Notes: generated by a model not told the origin, from the letters alone. Counted from the first letter of the stretch, positions 25,551 through 34,279 are shown. The stretch: 61,023 nt of DNA from Azoarcus taiwanensis (GCF_012910885.1 NZ_WTVM01000005.1:1-61023), one strand, 5' to 3'. A program made the numbers and translations.

Positions 25551-26489
25551 ATGAACAACGCTCTGCGCATTTTCACCTGCGGCTCCAACTCCGCATTGAC
25601 CGAAGAGATTTGCGAGCGCCTCGGCATCGATGCCAGTCCGCTCACGATCTCGCGCTTCTCCAACGACAACCTGCATGTGCAGGTTCGCGAGAACGTGCGC
25701 GAGCGGGATGTGTTCGTGGTCCAGTCCTTTTCCGAACCGGTAAGCGACCACATCCTGGAGCTGATGATCACGCTGGACGCGCTGCGCAGCGCTTCGGCAC
25801 GTCGCGTGACCGCGGTCATCCCCTACTATTCCTATGCGCGATCGGACAAGAAGGATGCGCCCCGGATCTCGATCACCGGCAGGTTGATTGCCGACATGCT
25901 GGTCACCGCCGGCGCCAACCGGGTGCTGACCATGGATCTGCATGCCGACCAGGTGCATGGCTTCTTCAGCGTGCCGGTCGACCATCTCAGCGCGATCCCG
26001 ATCATCGTCGACCACTTTCGCAAGACCCACGATCTGTCCTCGATCGTGGCGGTGGCCACCGACGCGGGCGGTGCGAAGCGTGTGGGCCGCTTCTCCGAGC
26101 GTCTGGGGGTGCCGATGGCAATCATCGACAAACGTCGAGTCAGCGACACCGACGTCAAACAGGGGCAGGTAGTCGGCGACGTGAGTGGTCGTGACGTGGT
26201 GATCTTCGACGACGAGATCGCCACCGCCGGCACCCTCGTTGCAACCATCGATACGCTCAAGGCCGCCGGTGCGCGCAGCATCCATGTGGGCGCAGTGCAT
26301 GGCGTGCTGTGTGGTCCGGCAATCGAGCGTTTGCGCGATGCCGACATCCAGTCGATCGTGGTCACCAATACGGTTCACGTGCCCGAGCACAAGCGCCTGG
26401 ACAAGATCACCGTCCTCAGCGTCGCGCCGCTGCTCGGCGCCGCCATCGAGCGCATCCACAGCGGCGAGAGCGTCGGCGCACTGTTCTGA
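25551..26489 (+). CDS. prs: Divergent ribose-phosphate pyrophosphokinase
   Basis: A 312-residue PRPP synthetase homologue, which makes PRPP from ribose 5-phosphate and ATP. Catalytic features are present: RFSNDN, DLHADQVHGFF (His131), the diphosphate loop ATDAGGAKRVG and the ribose-phosphate loop FDDEIATAGTL (219-229). Several segments look more like eukaryotic PRPS than the usual proteobacterial PrsA: DAGGAKRV rather than DVGGVVRA, ARSDKKDAPR rather than ARQDRR, and the ending GESVGALF. It is probably a second, paralogous enzyme. The ATG at 25551 gives the usual N-terminus; the frame is open from 25440 but the leader is not protein-like. Confidence 0.87.
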   Translation: MNNALRIFTCGSNSALTEEICERLGIDASPLTISRFSNDNLHVQVRENVRERDVFVVQSFSEPVSDHILELMITLDALRSASARRVTAVIPYYSYARSDKKDAPRISITGRLIADMLVTAGANRVLTMDLHADQVHGFFSVPVDHLSAIPIIVDHFRKTHDLSSIVAVATDAGGAKRVGRFSERLGVPMAIIDKRRVSDTDVKQGQVVGDVSGRDVVIFDDEIATAGTLVATIDTLKAAGARSIHVGAVHGVLCGPAIERLRDADIQSIVVTNTVHVPEHKRLDKITVLSVAPLLGAAIERIHSGESVGALF

Positions 26490-26506
26490 TCAGCAAGCCG
26501 TCCGGT

Positions 26507-28129
26507 TCAGGCGAGCCGGAAGGCCACCGAGAAACACACACCGTCGCCGCTCGGCAGGTTGTTGGCGGCCAGCTTCGCATCATGAAAGTCGGCAATGATG
26601 CGGGCGACGAACAAACCGAGGCCGAGGTGGGGTTCACCGCCGCCATCGCGCTTGCGCGCCGACACCATCGACTCGAAGAGTTGCCCCTCCAGTTCGGGCG
26701 GCAGCAGCGGGCCTCGATTCGTCACCGACAGCTTCGCGCCAGCGCCGTCGAAGGCGAGGTTGATCTCCAGCGGCGTGTCGGCCACCGCGAAGTCGGCGGC
26801 ATTCTCCACAAGCTTGTCGAGCATCTGCGCGGCCAGATCGGGCGCACCGCGCACCCACACCGGATAGCCCGGCAACGATGATTCGATGCGCTGCTGGGGA
26901 TATGCCATTCGATAGCCGTTCACACACTCTGCCACCACCAGTCTGAGGTCGAAGCGCTCGGTCTCGGTGGCCGCCAGCGCCTGCTCGAGGCGGGTCGCCT
27001 CGCTCATGCGCGACAGAATGCGCGACAGACGCGACAGGCCGGCGTCGGCACGCTGCATGTAGGTCTGGGCCCCTTCGGGCAGGGGTTCGGTACGCAAGTT
27101 CTCGAGTGAGGAGCGCACCACCGCGATCGGGGTGCGCAGCTCATGCGACAGGCGGCTCGCCATGCTCTCGAGGTAGTTCTGGTGTCGCGAAAGCCGTTCC
27201 AGCAGGCGAGTGAAACTGCGCGACAGATCACCCACCTCGTCACCCGCCTCGGAACCGCTCAGGTTGGGCGTGATACGCCCGCGATTGTCTATCGCGTTCT
27301 CGGCATCCGAGCTCAACCGCCTGATACGTGAAGACAGCCGCTGCGCGAAACCGAACACCAGCACAGCCGCCAGCGCGAAGCCCGCCAGCGTGAGCAGAAA
27401 CAGGCGCTCCAGCGCCCGGTTACGCAGAGACAGGATCGACTGGGTGCTCTCTTCGACCACCACCGCTCCAAGCACCTGATGACCGCTCCAGATCGGGTGC
27501 GCCGCCGACACCACGACCGTTTGTCCATCGATGATTCTGCGAACACGCGAACCGGGCGCGCCCATGGTCAGCGCATCGACGATCTCGCGTCCGGTCACGA
27601 CTGCATCGAGGGTTTCGACGATCTCTTCCTCCCCACCCGGTGGCGTCACCATGCGCGATAGCCAGGGGCGCCAGAACGCAGTCCAGCCAGTGGATTCCAC
27701 TGCCTGCCCGACCTGCAGGTCGCCGGCCTGGGCGAGCACGCGCAGATCGCGATTGACCACCCAGATGCGCGAGGTGGTGCGCTCCAGCCCGCGCAGAATC
27801 GCCTCGACCTCTGCCACCGCGAGCGGGTCCGGGCGGGGCTGGAAAGGTGCCGGCAACGCGGGTTCGAGCAGCTCCTCGCCCGGCAGCAAGCCGCCCGATG
27901 GGCCGAAGAAAGTCCCGCCGGCGCGCGGGCGGACCCGCATCAGCAATGGACGGTCATGCAGGGCAGTGGCCACCGCCCTGGCTGTTGCCACCAGCGCCTC
28001 GCGCTGCCCCTCGAGCAGGAAGGACTCCATTTCCTTGACGTACTGATAACCCACCCAGGGCAGCGCGAGCAGCAACAGCGACAGGATCGCGAGTTTGGTG
28101 CGCAGGCGAACGCGCAAACCGAGACTCAT
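26507..28129 (-). CDS. Membrane sensor histidine kinase (dedicated-sortase-system type)
   Basis: A 540-residue kinase. TM1 is about 11-30, a 210-residue periplasmic sensor follows, TM2 is about 241-262, HAMP 263-315, HisKA SRLSHELRTPIAVVRS (His329), and HATPase with DKLVENAADFA and LGLGLFVARIIADF. The N-terminal LPWVGYQYVKEM and ARAVATALHDRPLL resemble, from memory, kinases named for the proteobacterial dedicated sortase system. No sortase or target gene is in the window. It starts four bases after its response regulator; the frame open to 28267 overlaps that gene and is rejected. Confidence 0.88.
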   Translation of the reverse strand: MSLGLRVRLRTKLAILSLLLLALPWVGYQYVKEMESFLLEGQREALVATARAVATALHDRPLLMRVRPRAGGTFFGPSGGLLPGEELLEPALPAPFQPRPDPLAVAEVEAILRGLERTTSRIWVVNRDLRVLAQAGDLQVGQAVESTGWTAFWRPWLSRMVTPPGGEEEIVETLDAVVTGREIVDALTMGAPGSRVRRIIDGQTVVVSAAHPIWSGHQVLGAVVVEESTQSILSLRNRALERLFLLTLAGFALAAVLVFGFAQRLSSRIRRLSSDAENAIDNRGRITPNLSGSEAGDEVGDLSRSFTRLLERLSRHQNYLESMASRLSHELRTPIAVVRSSLENLRTEPLPEGAQTYMQRADAGLSRLSRILSRMSEATRLEQALAATETERFDLRLVVAECVNGYRMAYPQQRIESSLPGYPVWVRGAPDLAAQMLDKLVENAADFAVADTPLEINLAFDGAGAKLSVTNRGPLLPPELEGQLFESMVSARKRDGGGEPHLGLGLFVARIIADFHDAKLAANNLPSGDGVCFSVAFRLA

Positions 28130-28133
28130 GTTT

Positions 28134-28820
28134 TCAAACCTTCCAGCGGTAGCCCATGCCGTAGACACTTTCGATGCTGTCGAACCCGGCATCGACCACC
28201 TGGAATTTGCGCCGGATGCGCTTGACGTGCGAGGTGATGGTGCCGTCATCGACCAGTCTCGCGTCATGCATGAGCTGGTCGCGACTTTTCACATGGCCGG
28301 CATTGCGCGCCAGGGTGTGCACCATCCAGAACTCGGTCAGGGTCAGCGCCACCGGCTCGCCCTTCCACTCCGCAGCGAGCCGCATCACGTCCAGCGTCAG
28401 CGGACCTCGCTCCAGCCTGTCTTCCTTGGGCTGTGAATCCGCCAGCGCCTCGACGCGACGGAACAGCGCGGCCACCCTCGCCAGCAGGTGAGGCAGACTG
28501 ACGTCCTTGGTGAGATAGTCGTCGGCACCGAGTCGCAGGCCCGACACGATGTCGAAATCACTGTCGCGTGCGGTGAGAAAGATGATCGGCAGCCTCATCG
28601 ACATCGCACGCAGCTCGCTGCACAGGGTGAAACCGCCTTCCGGCTCGTCACCCAGGCCGATGTCGATGATGGCCAGGTCGGGCAGGCGCGACTTGAACGC
28701 CGCCAGCGCTTCCGGACGATCCGCATAGGCGGCGACATCGTAGCCCTGCCTTGCGAGGGCCTCCGCGTAGTTTGCGCGGATGGCTGCCTCATCCTCGACG
28801 ATTGCGATCCTGCGTGCCAT
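28134..28820 (-). CDS. OmpR-family response regulator (dedicated-sortase-system type)
   Basis: A 228-residue regulator. Its receiver has IVEDE, Asp53 in LAIIDIGLGDEPEGGF, LTARDSDFD and Lys in DDYLTKDVS. Its C-terminal winged helix has LTEFWMVHTLARNAGHVKS and HVKRIRRKFQ. The IGLGDEPEGGFTLC segment after the phospho-Asp is longer than in ordinary OmpR proteins and is typical, as recalled, of the sortase-linked family. First gene of the pair with the kinase. Confidence 0.9.
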   Translation of the reverse strand: MARRIAIVEDEAAIRANYAEALARQGYDVAAYADRPEALAAFKSRLPDLAIIDIGLGDEPEGGFTLCSELRAMSMRLPIIFLTARDSDFDIVSGLRLGADDYLTKDVSLPHLLARVAALFRRVEALADSQPKEDRLERGPLTLDVMRLAAEWKGEPVALTLTEFWMVHTLARNAGHVKSRDQLMHDARLVDDGTITSHVKRIRRKFQVVDAGFDSIESVYGMGYRWKV

Positions 28821-28997
28821 GGCATGACTTCCTGCTTGGGAGGGTTCGACTATACCAAAGCCCCGCGTTCCGGCCCGAGGGCCCCTGCGCTTGCCATTTT
28901 GCTGCCACCTTTGATCGTCACTTTGCCATGTTCCCCGCCCTGGGCTGCCCCTGTCGGGGCGTCAAATGGCTTCATCGCAAACCGCACGGAGACGATC

Positions 28998-29333
28998 ATG
29001 AGCACCGCTACCACGACACTGAACCCGCAGGACCAGGAAGCGCCCCGCGAGCGCCCCTTCATCATCGAGCTGTTCAGTCTCATCGCACGGGTGTTCGCCA
29101 CCGCCATTGCGATCAATCTCGTTTTTGCGGCCTTCGTACTGCTGCTCGCGGGCAACGCATCGGCGAAAGGTCCGGACATACTTCCGGGAGTGCACACCGT
29201 CATTGAGCGGGAGCTCCCGCCGGGACGCGACGACCGCTGTTCGGCGATGCTGGCGCCCACGGTGCTCGAACTCGCGTTGCTGCATCGCATCGGCGCCAGC
29301 CCGATGCCGCCCACCCCAATCGAGGAGCGCTGA
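28998..29333 (+). CDS. Small single-pass membrane protein of unknown function
   Basis: A 111-residue protein from ATG 28998, preceded by GGAG. The N-terminus is polar, one hydrophobic segment spans about 32-52 (VFATAIAINLVFAAFVLLLA), and a C-terminal half probably sits in the periplasm, with one Cys in DDRCSAML. It is divergent from the two-component pair and is followed one base later by the Cys-rich gene at 29335. It is not recognised. The position suggests it may be a target or accessory of that pair. Confidence 0.6.
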   Translation: MSTATTTLNPQDQEAPRERPFIIELFSLIARVFATAIAINLVFAAFVLLLAGNASAKGPDILPGVHTVIERELPPGRDDRCSAMLAPTVLELALLHRIGASPMPPTPIEER

Positions 29334-29334
29334 G

Positions 29335-29523
29335 ATGCTGACCCGCAAGTCTTGTCGCGCCTGTCGTGGCCAGGAGTTTCTCGGTGTGGAATGCGCCTGG
29401 CCCGCCACCGACTGCCTCGGCAGCATCGCCCAAGGGCGCCCCCTCCGTCGCTGGCCGCAGCGCATCGCCACGGTAGGCGCCGCAATCGCGCTGGCCACCC
29501 TGCTTGTCGCCTGGCTGGCCTGA
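29335..29523 (+). CDS. Small Cys-rich C-tail-anchored protein
   Basis: A 62-residue protein with four cysteines in the first 27 residues (CRACRGQEF, ECAW, DCLG; pattern C-x2-C-x9-C-x6-C). These could bind zinc or iron-sulfur. A C-terminal hydrophobic segment follows (ATVGAAIALATLLVAWLA) and ends the protein. GAGGAG eight bases before ATG 29335 lies within the end of the preceding gene, so the two are translationally linked. Not recognised as a known family. Confidence 0.55.
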   Translation: MLTRKSCRACRGQEFLGVECAWPATDCLGSIAQGRPLRRWPQRIATVGAAIALATLLVAWLA

Positions 29524-29528
29524 CGGCC

Positions 29529-30494
29529 CTAGGGCCTTTCGGGCGCAGCGAGCCTGCGATCAAGGAAGGACAACCTCGCGAGCACTCCAATCACCAGCAG
29601 CGCAAATGCAAGCCGCGCCCAGAGGATGCCGCTGAGATCGGCACCGAGCAACAGGATCAGCAAGGTGTCTTCGATCACACTGTGACACAGCCCGAGGAAC
29701 CCCATGGTCAGAAACACGTCTCGCCGGCTCAACGCACCCTGGCGTGCCTCGCGAATCAGCAGGCCGGCACCGTAGCTCAGGCCAAGCGTGGTGCCGATGA
29801 TGGTGATGTTGGCAGCCTCGCGCCGGATGCCGATCAGGCGCAGTACCGGTGACAGCAGCCAGTGCATCAGCCGCTCGACACCAAGCACGCGCAGCAGTCG
29901 CAGCAGCGCCATCAGCGTCGCAATCGCGACCAGAACGAACAGCAAGAGCCGAAGCTGATCCAGCGCCCAGATCGCGAGCGAATCGTCCACCGGCAAAGGC
30001 TGCCACAGCAAACGACTCTCGGCCTGAAGCGTGCCGCTGAGGCCATAGGCAAGATTGAGCATCATACCGAGCGCCAGCGCACCGCCCACCCGCAGCGCAA
30101 TCGTCGCACGCCAGCTCACGCCCACCGCACGTGCGACCGCGCCCTCCACCGGTAGTGAGTGGGCGACCAGAATCATGCTGCCGAGCACCGTCACCTGCGC
30201 GACCGTCAATGGCTCATGAGCGGCATATTCCACGAAAACAATCATGCCGGTGTAGATGTTGGTCAGCATTGCTGCCGCCCACACGATACCCATGCTCTCG
30301 GGCAGTCCGACGAGCTGCATCAACGGACCGATACCCTGCGCCAGCACTGCTGTGGCGCCGACGAGGTCGAGCAGCTTGACGACGATGAGCGCCGGCACCA
30401 TGACCTTGAGCAAGGTGAAATAGACCGACCACACCTCCCCGGCGAAACGCCGGACGGCCTGAAACAATGGTGTCAAAGAGGTTTCGGAGGACAT
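29529..30494 (-). CDS. Nucleoside-recognition (Gate) domain membrane protein
   Basis: A 321-residue polytopic protein with two Gate-domain halves: MVPALIVVKLLDLVGATAVL with TNIYTGMIVFVEYAAHEPL, and GTTLGLSYGAGLLIREARQG with MGFLGLCHSVIEDTLLILLL. Such proteins are related to the Gate domain of concentrative nucleoside transporters and to SpmA/SpmB, and their substrates are mostly unknown. It ends six bases from the converging Cys-rich gene. Confidence 0.82.
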   Translation of the reverse strand: MSSETSLTPLFQAVRRFAGEVWSVYFTLLKVMVPALIVVKLLDLVGATAVLAQGIGPLMQLVGLPESMGIVWAAAMLTNIYTGMIVFVEYAAHEPLTVAQVTVLGSMILVAHSLPVEGAVARAVGVSWRATIALRVGGALALGMMLNLAYGLSGTLQAESRLLWQPLPVDDSLAIWALDQLRLLLFVLVAIATLMALLRLLRVLGVERLMHWLLSPVLRLIGIRREAANITIIGTTLGLSYGAGLLIREARQGALSRRDVFLTMGFLGLCHSVIEDTLLILLLGADLSGILWARLAFALLVIGVLARLSFLDRRLAAPERP

Positions 30495-30547
30495 GGATGC
30501 TGAAAACTGGGTGGGCTTGCCGGAGGGCTCGGAGATGAACCGGGATT

Positions 30548-31381
30548 CTACGCGCTCCGGCTGATCTCCGCGGCAAGCTCGGCAAGCCCATGATACATGC
30601 GATCGAGTACCGGCACGTTCACCTGAAATCGCGGATGCACAAGGTAGAGACGTCCATCATGGACATGCACGCCGCCGAATGTCGCCTGTGCGGACTCGAG
30701 AAGACGCCTGCGCTCGTGATTCAGGAACATGCGCTCACGCGCCTGATCGACCGGCCGCCTGGAGAACCTGGCCACGAGCACGCCCTCGTGCGCCGTCATG
30801 CCAACCCGGCGCAAGCCCGCCTTGCCGCTCAGTCGCGCCCAGATGCCACCGGGTCTCACTTCCAGCCCCGGCGGTGTTTCGGGCAACTCCACCGCCATCC
30901 GCAGATAGAGCCGGCGCTGCCAGGCGTTACCCAGCCAGCGGTTGTGCCAGACTTCGTCGATGACAAATGGCAAGCCATTCAGCGTGCCACGAAACACCAC
31001 CTCGCCGAGTCCAGGCTGACCTTCCGACGGATCACGCCTGCGCAGACGCCGCCAGACGCCACGCAGCCGGCGAACCGTCATCGCGCCATTCTGCACGACC
31101 TCTGCGACCAGTCCCTTGCTACGGGCGTAGGCCTTCAGCATGCTCGGAGTCACCACATCGGGCCTGACGTTTCGCGGGATGGCTGACAGCAGCATGACAG
31201 CTGTGAAACCCGCGAGAAACAGCATGAACAACACCGCGAACTGTTCGGAGTCAGCCGTATCGGCAAGCACTGAGCCGGGGTAGGTCAGCAACGACAGCCA
31301 ACCGAGTCGGGCGACCACATCAATCCGCAGTCGACACGCGCTGACCAAATGATCTGCATTACGCAAATTGACGCAGGTCAC
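30548..31381 (-). CDS. Membrane-anchored protein of unknown function
   Basis: A 277-residue protein, not recognised. From GTG 31381 there is a signal-like stretch (ARLGWLSLLTYPGSVLA) and one membrane segment (FAVLFMLFLAGFTAVMLLSA). A long soluble domain follows, with basic RLRGVWRRLRRRD and beta-rich repeats such as EVVFRGTLNGLPFVIDEVW. The frame shows normal codon bias. The start is uncertain because the Shine-Dalgarno GGAG is 11 bases away. It lies 53 bases upstream of the Gate-domain gene and may be co-transcribed with it. Confidence 0.55.
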   Translation of the reverse strand: MTCVNLRNADHLVSACRLRIDVVARLGWLSLLTYPGSVLADTADSEQFAVLFMLFLAGFTAVMLLSAIPRNVRPDVVTPSMLKAYARSKGLVAEVVQNGAMTVRRLRGVWRRLRRRDPSEGQPGLGEVVFRGTLNGLPFVIDEVWHNRWLGNAWQRRLYLRMAVELPETPPGLEVRPGGIWARLSGKAGLRRVGMTAHEGVLVARFSRRPVDQARERMFLNHERRRLLESAQATFGGVHVHDGRLYLVHPRFQVNVPVLDRMYHGLAELAAEISRSA

Positions 31382-31449
31382 GGTGAGTCTCGCTCCGCAG
31401 CCTAAAATTCAAGCATAGCAGCCCGACAAGATCTTCCTGGAGAACCATC

Positions 31450-32157
31450 TTGAAGCTTCCGACCATCGCCTTTGCTGGATCCCTTCTCACCGTCGTACTC
31501 ATTGCGGGCGCTGCATTCGGCACCCGCGGGGAACTGTGGAACTTCGCCACCGGCTTCCAGTTGCTCGCGTTAGGGCTTTGTATCGGCCTGTTCGTGCTCA
31601 TGGTGGTCGTAGGCACCCTGATCTCGGCCAAGCACCGTGCGCAACGGCCGACGTCGATGATTGCCTTCGTCATCGTCATCGCCGCGCTTGCACTGCCGAT
31701 ACAAGGCCTGATCCAGGCGAGCAAGGTGCCGACGATTCACGACATCTCCACCGACCTGGCCGACCCGCCGCAGTTTGTCGCCGCGGCGCAACTGCGCACG
31801 GCCACCGAGAATCCGGTCAGCCATGCCGGCGAACCGGTCGCCGCATTGCAGCGTGAATCCTACCCCGACATCGTGCCGAGCTATCTGCCTGTGGGGCCGG
31901 AAGCTGCGTTCGAGCGCGCCCTGGCGGCCGCGCGCGCGATGGACTGGGAGATCACCGCCAACGACCTCCAAGCGGGCCATATCGAAGCGGTCGACACCAG
32001 TTTCTGGTTCGGATTCAAGGACGACGTCGTGATCCGGATCCGTGCCGACGGGCCGGTCAGTCGCATCGACGTGCGCTCGAAGTCACGAGTCGGCAGCAAC
32101 GATCTCGGCGTCAATGCCCAGCGTATTCGCGACTACAAGGCAAAGCTCAAGGGCTGA
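31450..32157 (+). CDS. DUF1499 family membrane protein
   Basis: A 235-residue protein starting at TTG 31450, with TGGAG seven bases before it. Three membrane segments come first (AFAGSLLTVVLIAGAAFG, LLALGLCIGLFVLMVVVG and MIAFVIVIAALALPIQG). The DUF1499 domain follows, with PTIHDISTDLADPPQFVAAA, YPDIVPSYL, and the C-terminal FGFKDDVVIRI and SRIDVRSKSRVGSNDLG. Function unknown. Confidence 0.8.
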   Translation: MKLPTIAFAGSLLTVVLIAGAAFGTRGELWNFATGFQLLALGLCIGLFVLMVVVGTLISAKHRAQRPTSMIAFVIVIAALALPIQGLIQASKVPTIHDISTDLADPPQFVAAAQLRTATENPVSHAGEPVAALQRESYPDIVPSYLPVGPEAAFERALAAARAMDWEITANDLQAGHIEAVDTSFWFGFKDDVVIRIRADGPVSRIDVRSKSRVGSNDLGVNAQRIRDYKAKLKG

Positions 32158-32194
32158 CAAAACCGGCCGCATGCGCCGCCCAGGGGAAGCGTCG

Positions 32195-32731
32195 TCAAGC
32201 GGCGGTCAGCACTCGCGCTCCGCCGGTCTGTGATGCGAGCATGGCAGCCGACTCGGCAGCCTGCAGACGTTCGTCGGCCAGGCATCCAGGACGCGCAGCG
32301 GTCACGCCAAGACTCAGCGAGACCGGAGCGCAATTCCAGGCTGCAAGTCGGCAAGCGAGCAGAAGACGTTCGGCCACCAGTACCGCGCCATCGGCCACGA
32401 TACCCGGCAACAACAGCGCGAAGCGGCTGTTGCCGATCTCGCCGAACACATCTTCGACGCGCACATTGTTGAGCACGAGCGAGCGCAAGCGCGACAGCAT
32501 GTGCCGTCGCTCTTCCAGGCCGAAGCTCTCCGTGTAGCTTGCGAGACCATCGACTGCAAGAACGCAGACCGAAACCGGAATCCCCGCCCGCAGAAAGGCA
32601 TCCACCATCGCTTCCACATCCGCTCGCCCCGTGAGCATTCGCCGACTCGGCTGACTGACGACGGAAGGCTGCGCAATGGCCTCACCAGCCTCCTTGTCGG
32701 CACGACGGCGAAACGTGGAATTCGGTGTCAT
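32195..32731 (-). CDS. Degenerate GGDEF-domain protein
   Basis: A 178-residue protein whose core follows the GGDEF fold: SVCVLAVDGLASYTESFG, LRSLVLNNVRVEDVFGEIGN and SRFALLLPG, then AVLVAERLLLACR and SLSLGVTAARPG. The GGDEF signature itself is replaced by GNSRF, so diguanylate cyclase activity is not expected. It may bind c-di-GMP or GTP, or only mediate protein contacts. There is no membrane segment or sensor domain. It is divergent from the BrkB gene. Confidence 0.7.
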   Translation of the reverse strand: MTPNSTFRRRADKEAGEAIAQPSVVSQPSRRMLTGRADVEAMVDAFLRAGIPVSVCVLAVDGLASYTESFGLEERRHMLSRLRSLVLNNVRVEDVFGEIGNSRFALLLPGIVADGAVLVAERLLLACRLAAWNCAPVSLSLGVTAARPGCLADERLQAAESAAMLASQTGGARVLTAA

Positions 32732-32819
32732 GGTGGACAGTGGTTTGCGCTTGCCATTGTGTTACCGGACAATGACACAGACACTCAAGCATGCGGTAGT
32801 GATATTCGCAGTCTAGATC

Positions 32820-33821
32820 ATGTGGCAAACGATTATTTTCTGGTTCCGGGTCCTCAGACGATCCCTCTCGTACTGGCTCGATGGCAACGCTTTCGTGTTC
32901 GCTGCGGCGCTGGCTTTTTTCACGGTGTTTTCGATCGCGCCGGTGATGATCATCGCGGTCACCATCGTCGGCCTCGTGCTGGGCGAGGAAGCCGCCGAGG
33001 GACGAATCGCGGCGCAGCTCGAGGACACCATCGGCACGCAGGCAGCCGAGGCGGTACAGACCGCGGTCGCGAGCAGCCAGATCGACCAGTCCGGCCTGTT
33101 GCCGACGCTCCTCGGACTCGGAGCGATGATATTCGGCGCGACGACGGTTTTCGCGCAGATGCAGATCTCTCTGAACGCGATCTGGGGCGTGGCGCCCAAG
33201 CCAAGCCGGAGCAGCATCCTCCTGTTCATCGTGTCACGCGTGCTGTCGCTCACCGTCGTGCTGGTGATCGGCTTCATCATGCTGGTTTCGCTGCTGCTCA
33301 CGGTGGGTCTGCGTGCGCTGATCGCACTCGCCGGTGACTGGCTGTGGATACCGGGTTTCATTCTGGTCGGCCTGGAGAGCCTGATCGGGCTCGCGGTCGC
33401 CACCGCACTTTTCGCCGCGATCTTCCGCGTGCTGCCAGACGTCCAGTTGTCCTGGCGCGACGTCCTTCCCGGCGCGATGCTCACCGCACTCCTGTTCTCG
33501 GTCGGGCGCCTCGGCATCGCCTTCTATCTGGCCAACACCGCAACCGCGTCGACCTACGGCGCGGCCGGTTCGCTCGCCCTGCTGTTGCTGTGGGTGAACT
33601 ACTCCGCACTCATTCTATTGTTCGGCGCAGCCTTTACCCGCGCCCACACCGAGTCTCGCGGCGTCCGGATACGCCCACGCGCGACTGCAGTGTGCGTGCA
33701 CCGGGAACTCGTCGAGGCGCCCGCGCCCGCCAACGAGACAAGCGCTCCCGAGCCGGGCGATGTCGAACCGCCTTATCCTGAGCCGGCTGCAACCGAAACC
33801 GCGGGGCCGCGACCGTCCTGA
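32820..33821 (+). CDS. YihY/BrkB family membrane protein
   Basis: A 333-residue inner-membrane protein with about six helices. Family motifs are FAAALAFFTVFSIAPVMIIA, then GATTVFAQMQISLNAIWGVA, and later YLANTATASTYGAAGSLALL and LLWVNYSALILLFGAAFTRA. Earlier assignment as an RNase was withdrawn for this family and its function remains unclear. The C-terminus is Pro/Glu-rich, and its last 49 bases overlap the 3' end of the converging merR-type gene. Confidence 0.87.
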   Translation: MWQTIIFWFRVLRRSLSYWLDGNAFVFAAALAFFTVFSIAPVMIIAVTIVGLVLGEEAAEGRIAAQLEDTIGTQAAEAVQTAVASSQIDQSGLLPTLLGLGAMIFGATTVFAQMQISLNAIWGVAPKPSRSSILLFIVSRVLSLTVVLVIGFIMLVSLLLTVGLRALIALAGDWLWIPGFILVGLESLIGLAVATALFAAIFRVLPDVQLSWRDVLPGAMLTALLFSVGRLGIAFYLANTATASTYGAAGSLALLLLWVNYSALILLFGAAFTRAHTESRGVRIRPRATAVCVHRELVEAPAPANETSAPEPGDVEPPYPEPAATETAGPRPS

Positions 33822-34243
33822 GCGACCTCCAGCCCGCAGGGTCCGCGAAACAAAGCCTCGATGATTCTGCATTCGGCCACGCGGTGGCCGGCACATTGCT
33901 GTTCGGTCATCGAACGCAACTCCTCGGCCAGCTTCTGCATTGCTGCAATCCTGACCTCGAGCAAGGCCAGATGGCGGGCTGCGATGCGGTCTGCTTCGCC
34001 ACACTCGGCATCCGGGTCGTCGGCCAGCGCGAGGAGTTCACGGATCGTCTCAAGATCCAGACCCAGTTCGCGTCCATGCCGGATGAAACCCAGTCGTTCG
34101 ATGGTGGGCCGGTCGAATACCCGATAACCGCCCGCACTGCGCGGCGCAGCCCCGAGCAGACCGAGCCGCTCGTAGTGGCGTATGGTTTCCGGCGAGCACC
34201 CGCTCATTTGCGCGGCCTCGCCGATCCGGAAATCTGTCTGCAT
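33773..34243 (-). CDS. MerR-family metal-responsive regulator (ZntR/CadR-like)
   Basis: A 156-residue regulator. The N-terminal helix-turn-helix is FRIGEAAQMSGCSPETIRHY, and a long dimer helix follows. Cys81, Cys117, His120 and Cys125 (DAECGE, QCAGHRVAEC) match the metal-site positions of ZntR/CadR/PbrR proteins. The start ATG 34243 is chosen over 34375 because family members begin here and the upstream part covers the operator. It is divergent from the permease, whose promoter has the MerR-type 19-bp spacer. The expected ligand is a divalent soft metal. Confidence 0.88.
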   Translation of the reverse strand: MQTDFRIGEAAQMSGCSPETIRHYERLGLLGAAPRSAGGYRVFDRPTIERLGFIRHGRELGLDLETIRELLALADDPDAECGEADRIAARHLALLEVRIAAMQKLAEELRSMTEQQCAGHRVAECRIIEALFRGPCGLEVAQDGRGPAVSVAAGSG

Positions 34244-34248
34244 CGCGC

Positions 34249-34279
34249 TTGACCCTGTAACGATTACAGGGTTCACACT
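34249..34279 (+). promoter_or_regulatory. MerR-type promoter and operator for the metal permease
   Basis: TTGACC (-35, 34249-34254) and CACACT (-10, 34274-34279) are 19 bases apart, the over-long spacer that MerR proteins correct by twisting DNA. A perfect palindrome fills it: arms ACCCTGTAA and TTACAGGGT around CGA (34252-34272). Confidence 0.8.
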
